A stretch of 64,000 nt of DNA from Numida meleagris (Eukaryota > Chordata > Aves > Galliformes > Numididae), in assembly GCF_002078875.1 (NCBI RefSeq), contig NC_034412.1, positions 12,214,995-12,278,994 of the forward strand. Direction: 5' to 3'. The notes below the pieces were generated by a model. The model was not told the origin of the DNA. It was given only the letters and a program-made list of their open reading frames with translations, and searched no databases. How positions within the stretch are numbered: the first letter of the stretch is position 1; each line of letters opens with the position of its first letter. This document shows positions 62,617 through 64,000 of the stretch, piece by piece. A program made the translations under genes and the position numbers.

Positions 62617-64000
62617 CTAAAAACAAGCAAAATTCGTACTCCACAATGAATTTTCAAAGGTTATATTTTCACTGAATACTCTATGAACAAAAATGTTTCT
62701 GCTGCTTTTCCATTTGAAACATGAGTAGCTGACATAAATACATCAAATGCATAAAGTCACCCTTTGAAATACTAAACCTGCAACAGTTCTTCAGGTCAGC
62801 TTTTTAATCATGCCGGGTAATCTCCACCTCGACATGGAGGTTGGGATCAGATCCATAATGCCTAAATCAGTATAATTTTTTTCTTCCATTCCAGAAATTA
62901 TATTTTTATACCAGTATAATTACCAAGATTAGTAATGTACAGCTTTACCACAACAAAACCCTGAGACAAAGGTGCACCCCCTATGGGATGAACAAGGCTG
63001 GGGCTCACTTCAGGAGCGACAAACCACTTTGGTTCTGCTAAAACAGGTCTTCTTCTTAGTGTATTTAGCATCTTTTCCAAAACTTGCTGCTTTTGCTGCT
63101 TAATAAAAGATTAAGAGCACTACACCTATTAAAGTATTAAAATAACTGTTGTAGGTACAGTGTGGCATTCAGCATTATTTTTAGTAATAAAACATAATTA
63201 AATTTTAAAAAAAATTTAAATTGCTAAGATTGCCAAGGATGCATTAAAGGATAGAAGCAAGGAAAGCTCCCATCTGATGTATCCATTTAAATCAAATGCC
63301 CCCCTTCCTTTGTTCATTAAGCACTAGATGGCAGTCGCACTCACTCATACATTTCCCAGTCCCATCACTCAGGCTCAATGCATGCAGCTGTCCCAGGCAC
63401 AGACGTTGTAATGCAAAGCACAGAACTTGCATGGAACCAGAAACAAAGAGGCCAGGTGAGTATTTTATTTTCTATTTTTACTTCTTTTTGCTTCAAACAA
63501 ATAAATAGCTGTGTATTAAGAAAAAGAAAAAAAGACAATCTTCATACAAATAGATAGTCAGTAAATGCAGTAAATTTTTCCTTAAAAATACTGCATTGAT
63601 AGAGTCTAAATAACAATTAATATTATCATGGAATCATAGAATCACTTGATTTGGAAGGGACAGTTAAAGGCCGTCTAGTCCAATTCCCTGCAGTGAACAA
63701 GGACACCTACAGCTCCATCAGGTGCTCAGAGCCTGGTGCAGCCTGGCCTTGAGTATGCAGGGACAGGGCTTCCATCACATCTCTGGACAGCCTGTGCCAG
63801 CGTCTCATCATCCTTACTGTAAAAAATGCTAAAAATATTTTCCTTATATCCAAGGAAACATATATTATACATCTCGAAAACTTAACATAATGTGCATATT
63901 ACTTATCAGGAGTGATAAAAGTACCTGCTGGATACATGACCTGAGGATGTTCTGAAATTTGCCCAAGAACTGCTCTGCATATATTTCACATCAGCAATGA
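62617..64000 (-). other. DNER: Part of DNER intron 5
   Basis: Sequence upstream of exon 6 up to the window edge. I looked for the preceding exon, which should contain further extracellular DNER sequence, and did not find it. Apart from the CR1 at 63625-63855 nothing is recognised. Confidence 0.8.
63625..63855 (-). mobile_element. CR1 LINE 3' fragment in DNER intron 5
   Basis: On the plus strand it begins ATCATGGAATCATAGAATCA and GATTTGGAAGGGACAGTTAA, and continues to TTTTCCTTATATCCAAGG. It is in the same direction as DNER. It is a diverged copy of a different CR1 subtype from the one at 41660-44249. Confidence 0.9.

Larger units (their letters stand above)
19766..64000 (-). other. DNER: DNER gene, 3' part (exons 6-13, introns, 3'UTR); 5' part lies outside the window
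   Basis: Eight exons read on the minus strand join into one open frame that I recognise as the C-terminal part of DNER, a single-pass neuronal membrane protein with Notch/Delta-like EGF repeats. DNER is known from somatodendritic membranes of neurons such as Purkinje cells and as a proposed Notch ligand in neuron-glia signalling. The visible product is the end of one EGF repeat, seven full EGF repeats, one transmembrane helix and a short cytoplasmic tail with several tyrosines. This matches the known ten-repeat layout if two further repeats and the start of the third lie upstream. The signal peptide and exons 1-5 are beyond 64000. Exon numbers assume 13 exons as in mammals. No frame break, stop or missing cysteine was seen, so the gene looks functional. 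The identification is secure; the transcript ends are not. Confidence 0.97.

Noticed and set aside
1..64000. Search for tRNA, rRNA, CRISPR arrays, bacterial operons or a novel multi-gene system
   Set aside because: No cloverleaf-forming segment with tRNA box motifs, no regularly spaced identical repeats and no compact gene clusters were recognised; the window is an ordinary vertebrate gene with repeat-bearing introns.

Overview
The window is vertebrate nuclear DNA, almost certainly from a bird and probably a galliform. Introns carry many CR1 LINE fragments ending in the ATTCTATGATTCTA-type 3' tail, there is one solitary avian-type LTR, and the single protein-coding gene I can support is a multi-exon vertebrate gene. 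Nothing prokaryotic or viral-genomic is present, and most open frames in it are chance frames or frames inside repeats.

The gene is DNER (Delta/Notch-like EGF repeat-containing receptor), on the minus strand. Its last eight coding exons lie, in transcription order, at 62463-62616, 56325-56438, 47552-47776, 38409-38531, 36432-36545, 34599-34730, 28134-28380 and 20743-20854. I number them 6-13, assuming the 13-exon layout known in mammals. Every junction was checked by hand. Together they give one uninterrupted frame: the tail of one EGF repeat, seven complete EGF repeats, a transmembrane helix, and a cytoplasmic tail ending LIKTKDL. Exons 7-11 are phase 1-1 modules, as in Notch-type EGF genes. 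Exons 1-5 lie beyond position 64000. A 3'UTR probably runs down to about 19766.

Layout: 1-4984 is intergenic with one CR1 piece. A CpG-dense island at about 4985-5700 is interrupted by an assembly gap (5053-5547); by mammalian synteny it may be the 5' end of PID1, but no exon is visible. 5701-19765 is intergenic, with a CR1 piece, a solo LTR with a perfect 5-bp target duplication (12557-13082) and a short 38-bp minisatellite. 19766-64000 is DNER, with its introns holding CR1 insertions. The largest is a CR1 LINE at about 41660-44249 (with a second gap, 42334-42993), antisense in intron 8. Its reverse-transcriptase frame is open but has Asn in place of the expected motif A Asp.

I found no undescribed biological system. 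The points most worth a second look are a GC-AG intron in DNER, the CR1 with an open but probably dead RT, a nested CR1-in-CR1 insertion, the clean solo LTR, and the gapped CpG island. All family assignments rest on reading the sequence and recalled family knowledge; no database search was run.
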